From contig NZ_LXKA01000087.1 in NCBI RefSeq assembly GCF_001645125.1, positions 62,001 to 126,000 on the forward strand: a stretch of DNA of 64,000 nt, in the 5' to 3' direction. The notes under the pieces were generated by a model. That model was given only the letters and a program-made list of their open reading frames with translations. It was not told the origin of the DNA and did no database searches. This document shows positions 1 through 8,439 of the stretch, in pieces. This stretch comes from Paraburkholderia ginsengiterrae (GTDB lineage: Bacteria; Pseudomonadota; Gammaproteobacteria; Burkholderiales; Burkholderiaceae). Every line of letters begins with the position of its first letter. Positions within the stretch are counted from its first letter, which is position 1. Both the position numbers and the translations under genes were made by a program.

Positions 1-1164
1 ACCCTGGATCAGACCCGGCGTGATGATCTGCGTGAACGTCATGGTCAGCGTGAAGTGCGCGTCCCACCACAGCACGGCGGCGAACACGAGAAAGCCGAAC
101 GTGGCGAGTACGCGCGCGTCGAACCGCGCCGCATGAATGCCGACCAGAATCGAGAACACCAGCGCGAGCACGCCGAGCGGCGCCGTGGCGAGTCCGGCCT
201 GGTAGGCGGTGTAGCCCATCACGGCTTGCAGCCACAGTGGAAAGATCACGCCGACCACCGAGAAGCTCATCATGCCAAGCGAAATGATCAGCACACAGAA
301 CGAAAATGTGCGATCGCGGAACAGGCTCAAATCGATCACCGGATGACGCTCGCCCGCCTCCCAGATCAGCAGCGACGCGATCGCCAGCACTGCCACAATC
401 GCCAGTATCAGAATTAGCGGCGAATCGAACCAGCCGCGGTCGTGGCCGAGGTCGAGCACGGCCTGCAGCGACCCGACACCCACGACCAGCAGCACGATGC
501 CCGGCAGATCGATCGGCGCGGCCTTGCGGTTGGGTGCTTCGCGACGCAACAGCGTCATGCACACCGCAAACGAAAAGATGCCGATCGGCAGATTGATCAG
601 GAAGATCCACGGCCACGAAAAATTGTCGATGATCCAGCCGCCGACCACCGGCCCGAAGATCGGCGCGAGCAGCACCGTCATCGCCCACAATGCGAGTGCC
701 ACCACGCGCTTGTCCGGTGGAAAGGTGCGCAGCAGGATGGTTTGCGAGAGCGGCACCATCGGACCGGAGAATAGGCCTTGCAACGCGCGGCACACCACCA
801 GCACGTGAAAGTCGCCCGCCACGCCGCACAGCAGCGACGTCAATGTGAAAAGAATCACCGCGCCGAGGAAGAGCCGCGTCTCGCCAAGGCGCAGCGATAG
901 CCAGCCCGTCAACGGCACGGCGATGGCCGCGGCCACGGAATACGAACTGATGACCCACGTGCCCTGGCTATTGGACACGCCCAGACCGCCGGAAATGGCC
1001 GGCACCGCGACGTTCGTCACCGTCGAATCCAGCACTTCGATAAACGTGGCCAGCGACAGTGCGAACGTCAGCAATGCGAGCCGCGCGCCGCGCAAGTTGC
1101 GCGCGCCGCGATGTGCGTCCGGCTCCATCGCGGCGCCGCCCGCCAGCGGCGTTGTGGCGCTCAT
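1..1164 (-). CDS. EmrB/QacA-family MFS exporter (partial, 3' end outside window)
   Basis: Proton-driven multidrug or glycolipid exporter of the inner membrane, DHA2 (14-TM) branch of the major facilitator superfamily. The N-terminus reads MSATTPLAGG, then a first membrane segment running into IEVLDSTVTNVAVP and the GTWVISSYSVA stretch typical of EmrB proteins. The remaining visible part is a succession of hydrophobic segments with DHA2 loops. 388 codons are visible and the C-terminus runs off the left edge. Its ATG overlaps the rhlB stop by 4 bp (ATGA), so it is translationally coupled to the rhamnolipid genes. An EmrB-like exporter directly after rhlB is usual in Burkholderia rhl clusters, so rhamnolipid export is the inferred role. 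Confidence 0.9.
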   Translation of the reverse strand, partial: MSATTPLAGGAAMEPDAHRGARNLRGARLALLTFALSLATFIEVLDSTVTNVAVPAISGGLGVSNSQGTWVISSYSVAAAIAVPLTGWLSLRLGETRLFLGAVILFTLTSLLCGVAGDFHVLVVCRALQGLFSGPMVPLSQTILLRTFPPDKRVVALALWAMTVLLAPIFGPVVGGWIIDNFSWPWIFLINLPIGIFSFAVCMTLLRREAPNRKAAPIDLPGIVLLVVGVGSLQAVLDLGHDRGWFDSPLILILAIVAVLAIASLLIWEAGERHPVIDLSLFRDRTFSFCVLIISLGMMSFSVVGVIFPLWLQAVMGYTAYQAGLATAPLGVLALVFSILVGIHAARFDARVLATFGFLVFAAVLWWDAHFTLTMTFTQIITPGLIQG

Positions 1165-2501
1165 GCGCGTTGCCCGCTGTTTGCCAACGCGGGCAGCAGC
1201 TTGGACACGGGCTGGTGAGTGACGTATTGCTCTCGCACGCCGCCCGGCATGAACCCTTCGATATAACGCGCAGCCGCCTCGCAGCCATCCGGCGACGCCG
1301 CCAGCCTGTCCTGCATGCGCACGCACTGGAGCGCAATCGACGGGTTGCCAAGTACGTGACCCAGCGCGCGCGCCAACGCTCGCGGCTGCAGAGGATCGTC
1401 GAGCCGGACCCCGCAGCCGCTGGCGGCGACGCGCTGCGCGTTATCGAACTGGTCGTGCGCAAACGGCGTCACGACTTGCGGAATACCGGCCTCGTAGGCA
1501 AGCGCTGCCGTGCCGATCCCGCCGTGATGCACCAGCGCCCGGCAGCGCGGCAACAGCGCCTGGAGGGGAACATAGCGGCGCTTGAGCAGCGCGAATTGCG
1601 CGTCCGCCTGCGGCGTGCTCGCTTCAGCAGACGGTGCATCCGGCGTCAGGAGAATGCCGCGCAGGCCGCGCTCCAGCGGCGCCGCGCGCACCGCCGCTTC
1701 ATACTTCGCGTGATCGACCAGCGTCGAACCCGCCGTGAACACCACAGGCCGCTCACCGCTGTCGAGGAACGCGTCGAGTCCCGCGTCGATGGCTTGCGCG
1801 CTGGTGTCGTTAAAGAGCGGAAATCCGCTCGCGCGGTATGGCGCCGGCCAATCCGGCTGCGGTTGCGCGAACCATTCGGGAAAGAGGCAGAGCACCCCAT
1901 CGGTCGAATGCAGCCACTGGCCGAAAATGCGCTTCGCCGGCGCGAGGCCGAGCTCCCCACGCAGCGCGTTAAGCGCCGGGCCGCAGACCTTGTCGAGCGC
2001 ATACCGCTCGATCAGCCGCATCAGCGCCACCTTCACGGCAAGCGGCAAACCGCGCGGGATGGTAAGCCTCGGATGAGTAGGCGGGGCGTGCGCGGACAGC
2101 AACGTGGATGGCGACACCTGAACCGACACGAACGGCACGCGATACAGCTCCTGCATCAGCCGCGCGGAAAAAGCCCACAACGTGCCCACCAGCACCGTAT
2201 CGTCATCCGTCAACGCGGCAAGCGTATCGAAATGCGGCCGTAGCGTCGGCGCGATCACCGCCCACAAGGTTCGAAACGACGTGCGCGGATGCCATAGCGC
2301 CGGATTCGCCATCGCCGCTGCATACTCTTCGGCCGTGCCGATCGGCACGAAGGTGAACCCCTGTCTCCGGGCGGCCTCCGCGAACGGCGGATGCGTGCAG
2401 AACACGATCTCGTGCCCGCGTGCGGCCAGTGCCGCGCCGATGCCTAGGAGCGGATGCACGTCGCCCGCCGAACCGATCGCGGTAATGATGACTCTGGTCA
2501 T
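1161..2501 (-). CDS. rhlB: Rhamnosyltransferase RhlB-like (GT1 family)
   Basis: 446-residue GT1 glycosyltransferase. RhlB moves rhamnose from dTDP-L-rhamnose to 3-(3-hydroxyalkanoyloxy)alkanoic acid, giving mono-rhamnolipid. The sequence opens with the GT-B start ITAIGSAGDVHPLLG, has the RhlB-like VSPSTLLSAHAPP segment near residue 130, and ends with the donor-binding HHGGIGTAALAYEAGIPQ and PFAHDQFDNAQR motifs. Length is close to P. aeruginosa RhlB (about 426). It follows the methyltransferase gene by 10 bp and overlaps the exporter by 4 bp. The resemblance to RhlB runs along the whole protein, and rhlA lies two genes upstream, so the assignment is strong; acceptor chain length cannot be read. 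Confidence 0.9.
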   Translation of the reverse strand: MTRVIITAIGSAGDVHPLLGIGAALAARGHEIVFCTHPPFAEAARRQGFTFVPIGTAEEYAAAMANPALWHPRTSFRTLWAVIAPTLRPHFDTLAALTDDDTVLVGTLWAFSARLMQELYRVPFVSVQVSPSTLLSAHAPPTHPRLTIPRGLPLAVKVALMRLIERYALDKVCGPALNALRGELGLAPAKRIFGQWLHSTDGVLCLFPEWFAQPQPDWPAPYRASGFPLFNDTSAQAIDAGLDAFLDSGERPVVFTAGSTLVDHAKYEAAVRAAPLERGLRGILLTPDAPSAEASTPQADAQFALLKRRYVPLQALLPRCRALVHHGGIGTAALAYEAGIPQVVTPFAHDQFDNAQRVAASGCGVRLDDPLQPRALARALGHVLGNPSIALQCVRMQDRLAASPDGCEAAARYIEGFMPGGVREQYVTHQPVSKLLPALANSGQRA

Positions 2502-2511
2502 GGCGCCCGCT

Positions 2512-3081
2512 TCAGAAGACGCCGGGAATCAGCGCAGCGACATCGCGCCGATACTGCGCATAGGCTCCGCCAAAGTAGCCGGTCAACCAGCTTTCCTCCA
2601 CGCGAACCTTATACGCAAGCGACGCAAAAATCATCAGCAGCCCAGCCACGCCGCGCCACTCCGCGCCGATCAGCACGGCACCCGCGAGCGCCAGCAGGCA
2701 ACCGGTATAAATAGGATGCCGTACGAGCCCATACGGGCCGCTGCGCACCAGTTCATGTCCTTCTTTCAGCGTTACCGAGACGCTCCAGTTCGTGCCGAGA
2801 TGCAGCCGTGCCCACACCGAAAACGCGAGGCCGGCCAGCAGCACGGCGAGGCCCGCGAGTTGCAGCGGCCCAATCGTGTGCAGATCGAAAGACCATGCCG
2901 CTGCTTGTGCATCCGGCAAGATGATCAGCGCACCGCCGGCGATCAACGGAATCGACTGCAACGTGCGCGAGACAGACGCTTCTTTGCGCGCGGTCTCCTT
3001 AACCTGGTTCGACGTCGCGACCCAATACAACAGCCAAAGGGTCCACGGTACAACGATGGCGATACTCTGAGCGATATTCAC
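2512..3081 (-). CDS. Isoprenylcysteine carboxyl methyltransferase (ICMT)-like membrane methyltransferase
   Basis: 189 residues, mostly hydrophobic, with four or five predicted membrane segments. The C-terminal half carries the ICMT/phospholipid methyltransferase signature: GPYGLVRHPIYTG near residue 115 and a later EESWLTGYFGGAYAQY block. These form the SAM and substrate sites in the family, which methylates carboxylates of lipid-modified substrates or lipid headgroups. The start is GTG at 3081, overlapping the rhlA stop by 4 bp (GTGA), so it is coupled to rhlA. Position between rhlA and rhlB suggests it acts on the hydroxyalkanoyl lipid or the finished rhamnolipid, for example by methyl-esterifying the free carboxylate. 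That role is inference; no catalytic specificity can be read. Confidence 0.85.
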   Translation of the reverse strand: MNIAQSIAIVVPWTLWLLYWVATSNQVKETARKEASVSRTLQSIPLIAGGALIILPDAQAAAWSFDLHTIGPLQLAGLAVLLAGLAFSVWARLHLGTNWSVSVTLKEGHELVRSGPYGLVRHPIYTGCLLALAGAVLIGAEWRGVAGLLMIFASLAYKVRVEESWLTGYFGGAYAQYRRDVAALIPGVF

Positions 3082-4049
3082 GGTAGTTCGGCCTGTTGGA
3101 ACGAGTGATCGGCAGCGGACTGCAATGCGGCGTCCACGATGGCTCGCGGCGCGAGCGGCAAGCTGGGCGAACGCGCCGTCAGCGCGTCGAGGCAGTCGAG
3201 CGCCCGGCCCGAAGCCTGCGCCGGCGAGGGGCCGAAGTAATCGAGAATGGCCGTGCGAACCTGGCGCAAGGCGGGGCGCCCTTCGAGGTCAAGAAAGTGA
3301 CCGGCCTGCTCGATCGTGGCGAACTCCGCGCGCTTCAGATGCGCGCTCAACGAGCGGGCGTCATCGGGTGTGGTGTATTCGTCGAGTTCGCCGTTGAGGA
3401 ACTTCAGCCCGCAGTCGATGTTGCGGAACTCGTGCAGATAATCTTCCGGACGTATCGACAGAATCTGGTCGACGTGAAACGCCACCTGCTCCTGCTCGTC
3501 GCGCGGCAGCGTCGACAGATAGCGGTAGTTGTAGAGCTTCATGATGCGCGGCAGATGACGGCCCACGGTATCGTTGAGCAGTTGCGCGGCTTTGAGGTTT
3601 TCGCCCGCGGCGATATGGTCGCGCGCGGCGGTCACGTACGCGGTCATCGGTTCGTTGAGCCGCGGCGAGAACGACGCAATCACAGCGCGCTTGACGCTGG
3701 TGCGCGCACGCGACAACGCCAGCAGCGACGCGACCCCGCCCCACGATACCGACAACAGGAAGCTCGGCTCGAATACGCCGATCAGATGCAACAGGATGTC
3801 GACTTCATCGTCTTTGGTGAGGATGAAATCGCAAACGTTATGAGCTTTCGATTGCCCTGCATAAGGCAAATCGAAACAGATTGGGTTGTAGCGTTCGCCG
3901 AGGTATTTGATCGTCTGGCCGAACGACGCAGTGGTAGCCAGTGCGCCATTGATCAGAATGACACTCTCGAAGGCCGGATTGAATACGTGACGTTCAACGT
4001 AGACTTTCAGGCCCGCGGGTAGCGGAACAAGGAGTTTTTCGATGGGCAT
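3078..4049 (-). CDS. rhlA: 3-(3-hydroxyalkanoyloxy)alkanoate synthase RhlA
   Basis: 323 residues, alpha/beta-hydrolase fold. RhlA condenses two 3-hydroxyacyl-ACP units into the dimeric lipid that RhlB glycosylates. Visible landmarks are INGALATTASFGQT, LPYAGQSKAHN, the nucleophile elbow SVSWGGVASLLALSR, the acid in NGELDEYTTPDDAR and the base in QAGHFLDLEG, all matching known RhlA proteins. The frame is open further upstream, but the ATG at 4049 (MPIEKLLVPLPAG) aligns with the family start, so I use it. It is the first gene of the rhl operon; a candidate promoter and a palindrome lie upstream. Confidence 0.92.
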   Translation of the reverse strand: MPIEKLLVPLPAGLKVYVERHVFNPAFESVILINGALATTASFGQTIKYLGERYNPICFDLPYAGQSKAHNVCDFILTKDDEVDILLHLIGVFEPSFLLSVSWGGVASLLALSRARTSVKRAVIASFSPRLNEPMTAYVTAARDHIAAGENLKAAQLLNDTVGRHLPRIMKLYNYRYLSTLPRDEQEQVAFHVDQILSIRPEDYLHEFRNIDCGLKFLNGELDEYTTPDDARSLSAHLKRAEFATIEQAGHFLDLEGRPALRQVRTAILDYFGPSPAQASGRALDCLDALTARSPSLPLAPRAIVDAALQSAADHSFQQAELP

Positions 4050-4244
4050 GGCGTATTCGCAAGCACTTGCACTAAGCAGGTGCGTACCGATACCGCGCCC
4101 GCCAACGCGGACGCCTTGCGGCCGTACTGCCGGAAGATCAGGCCCATGCGACTCGCCCTTGCAGGTCAAGTCAGATCCCCCACAGCCGCTTCTGCATCGA
4201 AGCACGCACACCTTGTGTGATACGTGCCGGCTCTCCAGGTCACG

Positions 4245-4260
4245 CGCCTGAGTTCAGGCG
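4245..4260. promoter_or_regulatory. 16-bp palindrome in the rhlA 5' region
   Basis: Perfect inverted repeat CGCCTGA-GT-TCAGGCG between the candidate -10 box (4296-4301) and the rhlA start. It could be an operator or an RNA hairpin in the leader. It does not have the CTG-N10-CAG spacing of a lux box. Confidence 0.4.
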
Positions 4261-4295
4261 AGTTTCAATCGAGCGTTCGATGCCTCGTAATATTT

Positions 4296-4326
4296 CTTAT
4301 AGGTAAATTCGAAAGCGTTGCGTCAA
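4296..4326 (-). promoter_or_regulatory. Candidate sigma-70 promoter of rhlA operon
   Basis: On the minus strand a TTGACG (-35, 4321-4326) and a TATAAG (-10, 4296-4301) are separated by 19 bp. Spacing is a little long. It would give a leader of about 240 nt before rhlA. The rest of the 485-bp spacer 4050-4534 holds the palindrome at 4245-4260, an AT-rich tract around 4410-4440 and no convincing gene. Confidence 0.35.
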
Positions 4327-4534
4327 CATCTATCGCACGCCATTCGTTGACCCCAGTCTGCCAGCACCGCGTGAAGGCTACGTGTCAAGCTGAGGTAGCG
4401 GAAGGTTTTTTAACACATTTCAAAAATAATTTCTAAAAAAATCCTAGACCATGCATTCGACATAGACGGGTAAATGCGTCATGCAACGGATCGCTTGAGC
4501 GACTGACTTCATACGGCACGCACAACACTGGGTA

Positions 4535-6025
4535 TCAGGAACGGCAGGCCCTGCTGGCGAGGTCACGCACGATCGTTGCGAGGCGCGCCACCAGAGCATC
4601 GGCGTCTTGCGGTTTGATGCCCGCATAGCCAAGCATGAAACCGTTGTAGCGCGCGGTGTCTCGCGCCGGGTGATGGCAGAACGCGCTCAGCGCAGAGATA
4701 TACAAGCCGTGTTCGCGCGTGGCGGCGCTCACGTCCTGATCGCGTAGCGGCGCGTCGAGCCGTACGGTCAGATGCATGCCGCCGCTGTCCGACGAGATCG
4801 TCACCAGGTCGCCCATGTGCCGCTCGATCGCTTCCACCAGTGCGCCCCGGCGTTGCTGATAGAGGCGCCGCATGCGCCGCAGATGTCGCGCATACTTTCC
4901 GCTTTCGATGAAATCGGCCAGCGCGATCTGTTCGGCCACGCGCCCTTGCCGCGCGATCTCGCTGAGCGTCGCGTCGACCTGGGCGGCAAGATGCGCCGGC
5001 ACGATCATGAAGCCCATGCGCAACGCCGGGAACATCGTTTTGCTGAAAGTGCCGAGATAGATCACCGGCGTGTGCTCCGCTAGCCCCTGGATCGACGGTA
5101 ACGGCGGACCGCTGTGGCGCAGCTCGCTGTCGTAATCGTCTTCGATGATCCACGCACCGCGCGCCATTGCGTTCTCGATGATCGACCAGCGCCGCTCCAG
5201 GCTCAGCACGCTGCCAAGCGGATACTGATGCGAGGGCGTGATGTACATGAGGTGCGGCGGCGTCTCCTGCCAGTGAGCGGGCGTCGGCGCCATGCCGGCG
5301 GCGTCGACGGGAATCGGCACGAGGCGCAACCCTGCTGCCAGGAACGCGGCTTTCGCGCCGTGATAGCCAGGATCTTCGACCCACACGCTGTCGCCCGGAT
5401 CGGCGAGCATGCACGCGCACAGATCGAGACTCGCCTGCGTGCCGGCAGTGATGAACACCTGCTCGGCCGAACAGCGCACGCCCCGTGAGACGCGCACATA
5501 TTCGGCAATCGACCGGCGCAGCGCAGGGTGTCCCGAGTTGTTGCCGTAGCCGAGTTCGTTGGGCTCGACGGCGCGCCACGCGCGTTCCATCGAGGCCCGC
5601 CATTGGCCGAGTGGGAATTCGTCGAGTGCGGGCACGCCGGGCCGAAACGGCGTAGGCTCGTCGGGATTGGAGCGTTCCCGCGGCAGGTCCGTCGCGCGGC
5701 GCGACAAGCTGTTGCCGGGCTCGCGCAGCCTGCTGGTCGAAGACGATGTCGCGCCACCCGCGCCGCTCACCATGTTGACGATTGAACCGTGGCGGCTCGC
5801 CGTGATGAATCCCTCTTCCGTGAGCCGCTCGTAGGCGTATAAAACCGAGTTGCGGGCAATGCCCAGTTGCTCGGCGAGCGCGCGGCTTGCAAGGAGACGG
5901 CTGCCGTGATGAATGTCGCCGTCGAGAATCGCGCGGCGCAGGCTCTCGTAAAGCAGGTCTTGCTGCGTGAGCTTGCGGCCGCCCAAAGCGCGTTCGACAT
6001 TCGACATCAACAGACCGTAGTCCAT
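4535..6025 (-). CDS. MocR/PdxR-family transcriptional regulator (GntR wHTH plus aminotransferase domain)
   Basis: 496 residues. An N-terminal GntR winged helix (about 18-85, with LLASRALAEQLGIARNSV) is joined to a type I aminotransferase domain from about residue 125. The PLP-binding core is present: IIEDDYDSELRHSG, and the Schiff-base lysine in YLGTFSKTMFPALRMGF. MocR proteins act as regulators that sense PLP or an amino compound, often controlling a divergently transcribed neighbour. Here the divergent neighbours are the small membrane protein at 6140 and the GNAT gene at 6446. The start is ATG at 6025, 114 bp from the divergent gene. Its real target cannot be read. Confidence 0.9.
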   Translation of the reverse strand: MDYGLLMSNVERALGGRKLTQQDLLYESLRRAILDGDIHHGSRLLASRALAEQLGIARNSVLYAYERLTEEGFITASRHGSIVNMVSGAGGATSSSTSRLREPGNSLSRRATDLPRERSNPDEPTPFRPGVPALDEFPLGQWRASMERAWRAVEPNELGYGNNSGHPALRRSIAEYVRVSRGVRCSAEQVFITAGTQASLDLCACMLADPGDSVWVEDPGYHGAKAAFLAAGLRLVPIPVDAAGMAPTPAHWQETPPHLMYITPSHQYPLGSVLSLERRWSIIENAMARGAWIIEDDYDSELRHSGPPLPSIQGLAEHTPVIYLGTFSKTMFPALRMGFMIVPAHLAAQVDATLSEIARQGRVAEQIALADFIESGKYARHLRRMRRLYQQRRGALVEAIERHMGDLVTISSDSGGMHLTVRLDAPLRDQDVSAATREHGLYISALSAFCHHPARDTARYNGFMLGYAGIKPQDADALVARLATIVRDLASRACRS

Positions 6026-6139
6026 TTCGTGGCTCCAAAATTTGACCGTCTTGTGGAGCTAACAATGGTGCCACAAATTTCTTATGCTGATGGTTCGGGA
6101 GTCTTTACAACCGACTATCGACAGAGAAAGGCCGACGCC

Positions 6140-6397
6140 ATGAACACGCATGCACAAGGAACCGCAGCCGCGCGGCCGGGCTATGGCCTCGTGGCAACGT
6201 CCTGTGTGGCGCTGGCGTGCGCCGCGTATGCTTATTACGCGCTCGAACCGGCTGCAACGGCGCGGGCCACGCTGGATGCCTGCGTGCGCGAACGTGTCGC
6301 ACAGCGCAGTTACGCGGCGAGCCCGGCTACTGTCGCCAACGCAGACCGCGAGCAGGCGCTGAGCGCGGCGCTCTACGCCTGCTCGACTCAGCCTTAG
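6140..6397 (+). CDS. Small single-pass membrane protein, unknown function
   Basis: 85 residues. Start ATG at 6140 is chosen for its purine-rich ribosome site (AGAGAAAGG, about 8 nt upstream). Residues 15-33 form one hydrophobic segment rich in Ala, Val and Tyr; the rest is polar and Ala-rich with two cysteines (in DACVRERV and ALYACSTQP) that could pair outside the membrane. I do not recognise a family. It lies between the divergent MocR gene and the GNAT gene, and may be the first gene of a two-gene unit. Confidence 0.6.
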   Translation: MNTHAQGTAAARPGYGLVATSCVALACAAYAYYALEPAATARATLDACVRERVAQRSYAASPATVANADREQALSAALYACSTQP

Positions 6398-6445
6398 CAT
6401 CGGTGGCCGATTCGTTTGCCGCCATCACTTAACGAGGAACCGTGT

Positions 6446-6907
6446 ATGTCCGATTCGATTCAAATCCGCTCCGTCACGCGTGACGACTTCGACGCGTGGC
6501 TGCCGCTCTGGGATGCGTACAACGCGTTCTATGGCCGCTCGGGGGAAACGGCGTTGCCGCGCGAGATCACGCAAATAACGTGGGAACGTTTCTTCGACGG
6601 GTATGAGCCGATGCACGCGTTTGTTGCGGAACGCAATGGCAAGATAGTCGGCCTTGTGCACTTCCTGTATCACCGTCACACGACGATGGCGGGCCCGACC
6701 TGCTATCTGCAAGACCTGTACACACTCGAAAGCGAGCGCGGCAAAGGTGTGGGGCGTGCGTTGATCGAGGCGGTGTATGTGCGCGCCAAGGCTGATGGTT
6801 CGCAGCGCGTCTACTGGCAGACGCATGAAACGAATCAGACCGCGATGAAGCTGTATGACAAGGTGGCTGACCGGTCGGGGTTTGTGGTGTATCGCAAGGC
6901 GTTGTGA
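6446..6907 (+). CDS. GNAT-family N-acetyltransferase
   Basis: 153 residues. Start at the internal ATG at 6446 (MSDSIQIRSVTRDDF), preceded by a GAGGA site; the frame is open further upstream but without a ribosome site. The acetyl-CoA-binding motif A is seen as LYTLESERGKGVGRALIEAV around residues 93-112, followed by the ETNQTAMKLYDKVA helix usual in GNAT enzymes. The substrate is unknown. It sits 48 bp after the small membrane protein gene and is followed by a terminator shared with the converging aromatic operon. Confidence 0.88.
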   Translation: MSDSIQIRSVTRDDFDAWLPLWDAYNAFYGRSGETALPREITQITWERFFDGYEPMHAFVAERNGKIVGLVHFLYHRHTTMAGPTCYLQDLYTLESERGKGVGRALIEAVYVRAKADGSQRVYWQTHETNQTAMKLYDKVADRSGFVVYRKAL

Positions 6908-6920
6908 TTGCGTAAAAACA

Positions 6921-6946
6921 AAGGGCGCACCACCCAGTGCGCCCTT
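6921..6946 (-). terminator. Rho-independent terminator, end of the aromatic operon
   Basis: Perfect 9-bp stem AAGGGCGCA / TGCGCCCTT with an 8-nt loop. On the minus strand the stem is followed by TGTTTTTACG, giving a U-rich tail, so it ends the operon read from 20.4 kb. It may also stop transcription from the converging GNAT gene. Confidence 0.8.
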
Positions 6947-7010
6947 CGTCTCCCTACTATCGCGGTACTACGACATCAACCGCCCACCAAACTCATCACC
7001 ACGGCGAACT

Positions 7011-8414
7011 TCAAGCCTCCAGTTGCTCCAGCACCTTGCCCTTGGTTTCAATGCCAAGAAAGTGCACCGCCACCGCCGCAAGAAACGGCACGGCCGCGAG
7101 GATATAGAACGCCACCTGCAGATTCCCGCCGATCATCGTCTTCGACACGATAGCCGGCGCGAAGATCGCCGCCACCTTCAGCCACGCGCCGCCCACGCCG
7201 CAACCCATCGCGCGGATGCTGGTCGGATAGAGTTCCGGCGTATAGACATAAGCCGTGATAAATCCGCAAGCGAGGAAACCCAGTGAGAAAGCACAGCACG
7301 TCGCCACCACATACACCGACGAGTCGTGAAAAATACCCGCCAGCAGCAGCGAAATAGCACACGCCACGAACGACAGATTGATAATCGGCTTACGCCCCAC
7401 CTTGTCGACCAGCAACGCACAAGTCAGCGAACCCACCACACCGAGTACGGAAGCGGCCACCGCCAGATTCAGCGCGAGTTGCAGCGGCGCGTGATAAATC
7501 GTGCGGTAGATCGTCGGCAGCCAGGTCGACAGACCATACTGAATGAAACCGCAGGTGACCCACAGCATCGCCACCGCCAACGTACGCTTCAGATACGCCG
7601 GACCGAACAGGTCACCCATACGGCGCTTCGGATGACGATTGGCCATCGCATCGAACTCAGCCGAATGCACCACCGGCGGCAACGGCCCCTTCACGGCACG
7701 CTCGAACGCATGCACGGCAACATCTGCATCGGCCATCCGTTCGCGTTCGGCGAGCCAGCGCGGCGATTCCGGCACCAGCCTGCGCAGCACGAAGAACAGA
7801 ATCAGCGGCATGCCGCCAATAAAGTACATGGCTTGCCAGCCGAAACGCGGCACGATCCACGCGCCCAATGCATTCGACGCAAGCAGGCCGACCGGAAAAA
7901 CAATTTCATACAGGAGCACGAAACGTCCACGGCCATGCGCACGGCTAATCTCGTTGATGTAAGTCGCGGCCACCGGCAATTCGCCACCGAGCCCGAGACC
8001 CTGAATCACGCGCAAGGCAACGAACACCGCAAAGGTCGGTGCAAAACCACACGCAATACTGGTGACACCGATGATTCCCGAACTCAACGCAATCGCCTTC
8101 ACGCGGCCGTTGCGCTCCGCAAACCACGGGAAGACGAACGCGCCGATCAGTTGCCCGACGGAGCCGGAGCCGATCAGGAAGCCGATTTCCCACGGCGTCA
8201 GATGCCACTTCGCGATCAGGATAGGCAGCGTGGCCGCGATCGCGATCACGTCGAAGCCGTCGAAGAACGTCGCTAGACCGATCAGTATGCGTGCGCGCAC
8301 CTGCATCGCATTCTTGGGCAAACGCTCCAGACGCGCAATGATCGAGCCTCGTGTCTCAGTGCCTGAAACGCCGGCACTGCTGCGGTCTCCTATTGTGTTA
8401 TCGATAGTTCTCAT
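7011..8414 (-). CDS. MFS permease, aromatic acid/sugar porter type
   Basis: 467 residues, 12 membrane segments. MFS signatures are visible: GLATFFDGFDVIAIA in the first segment (the D-x-x-D style start seen in aromatic-acid:H+ symporters), the loop 2-3 motif ending WFAERNGRVKA, RVIQGLGLGGELPVA in segment 4, PESPRWLAERER after segment 6, and LVDKVGRKPI in the loop 8-9 repeat. It is the last gene of the 14-gene operon, 25 bp after the ferredoxin reductase gene. The likely job is uptake of the aromatic growth substrate. Start: ATG at 8414 (MRTIDNTIG) is preferred over a TTG further upstream that would overlap the preceding gene. Confidence 0.88.
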   Translation of the reverse strand: MRTIDNTIGDRSSAGVSGTETRGSIIARLERLPKNAMQVRARILIGLATFFDGFDVIAIAATLPILIAKWHLTPWEIGFLIGSGSVGQLIGAFVFPWFAERNGRVKAIALSSGIIGVTSIACGFAPTFAVFVALRVIQGLGLGGELPVAATYINEISRAHGRGRFVLLYEIVFPVGLLASNALGAWIVPRFGWQAMYFIGGMPLILFFVLRRLVPESPRWLAERERMADADVAVHAFERAVKGPLPPVVHSAEFDAMANRHPKRRMGDLFGPAYLKRTLAVAMLWVTCGFIQYGLSTWLPTIYRTIYHAPLQLALNLAVAASVLGVVGSLTCALLVDKVGRKPIINLSFVACAISLLLAGIFHDSSVYVVATCCAFSLGFLACGFITAYVYTPELYPTSIRAMGCGVGGAWLKVAAIFAPAIVSKTMIGGNLQVAFYILAAVPFLAAVAVHFLGIETKGKVLEQLEA

Positions 8415-8439
8415 GCCGTTGTGCCGTCCGTATATATGG

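Noticed and set aside
4050-4534. Lux-box search upstream of rhlA
   Set aside because: No sequence with CTG-N10-CAG style symmetry at a promoter-proximal position; the only palindrome has different spacing.
4563-6074. 503-codon frame on the same strand as the MocR gene but in another phase
   Set aside because: Arg-rich product without resemblance to anything; the MocR frame has the full HTH and aminotransferase motifs.
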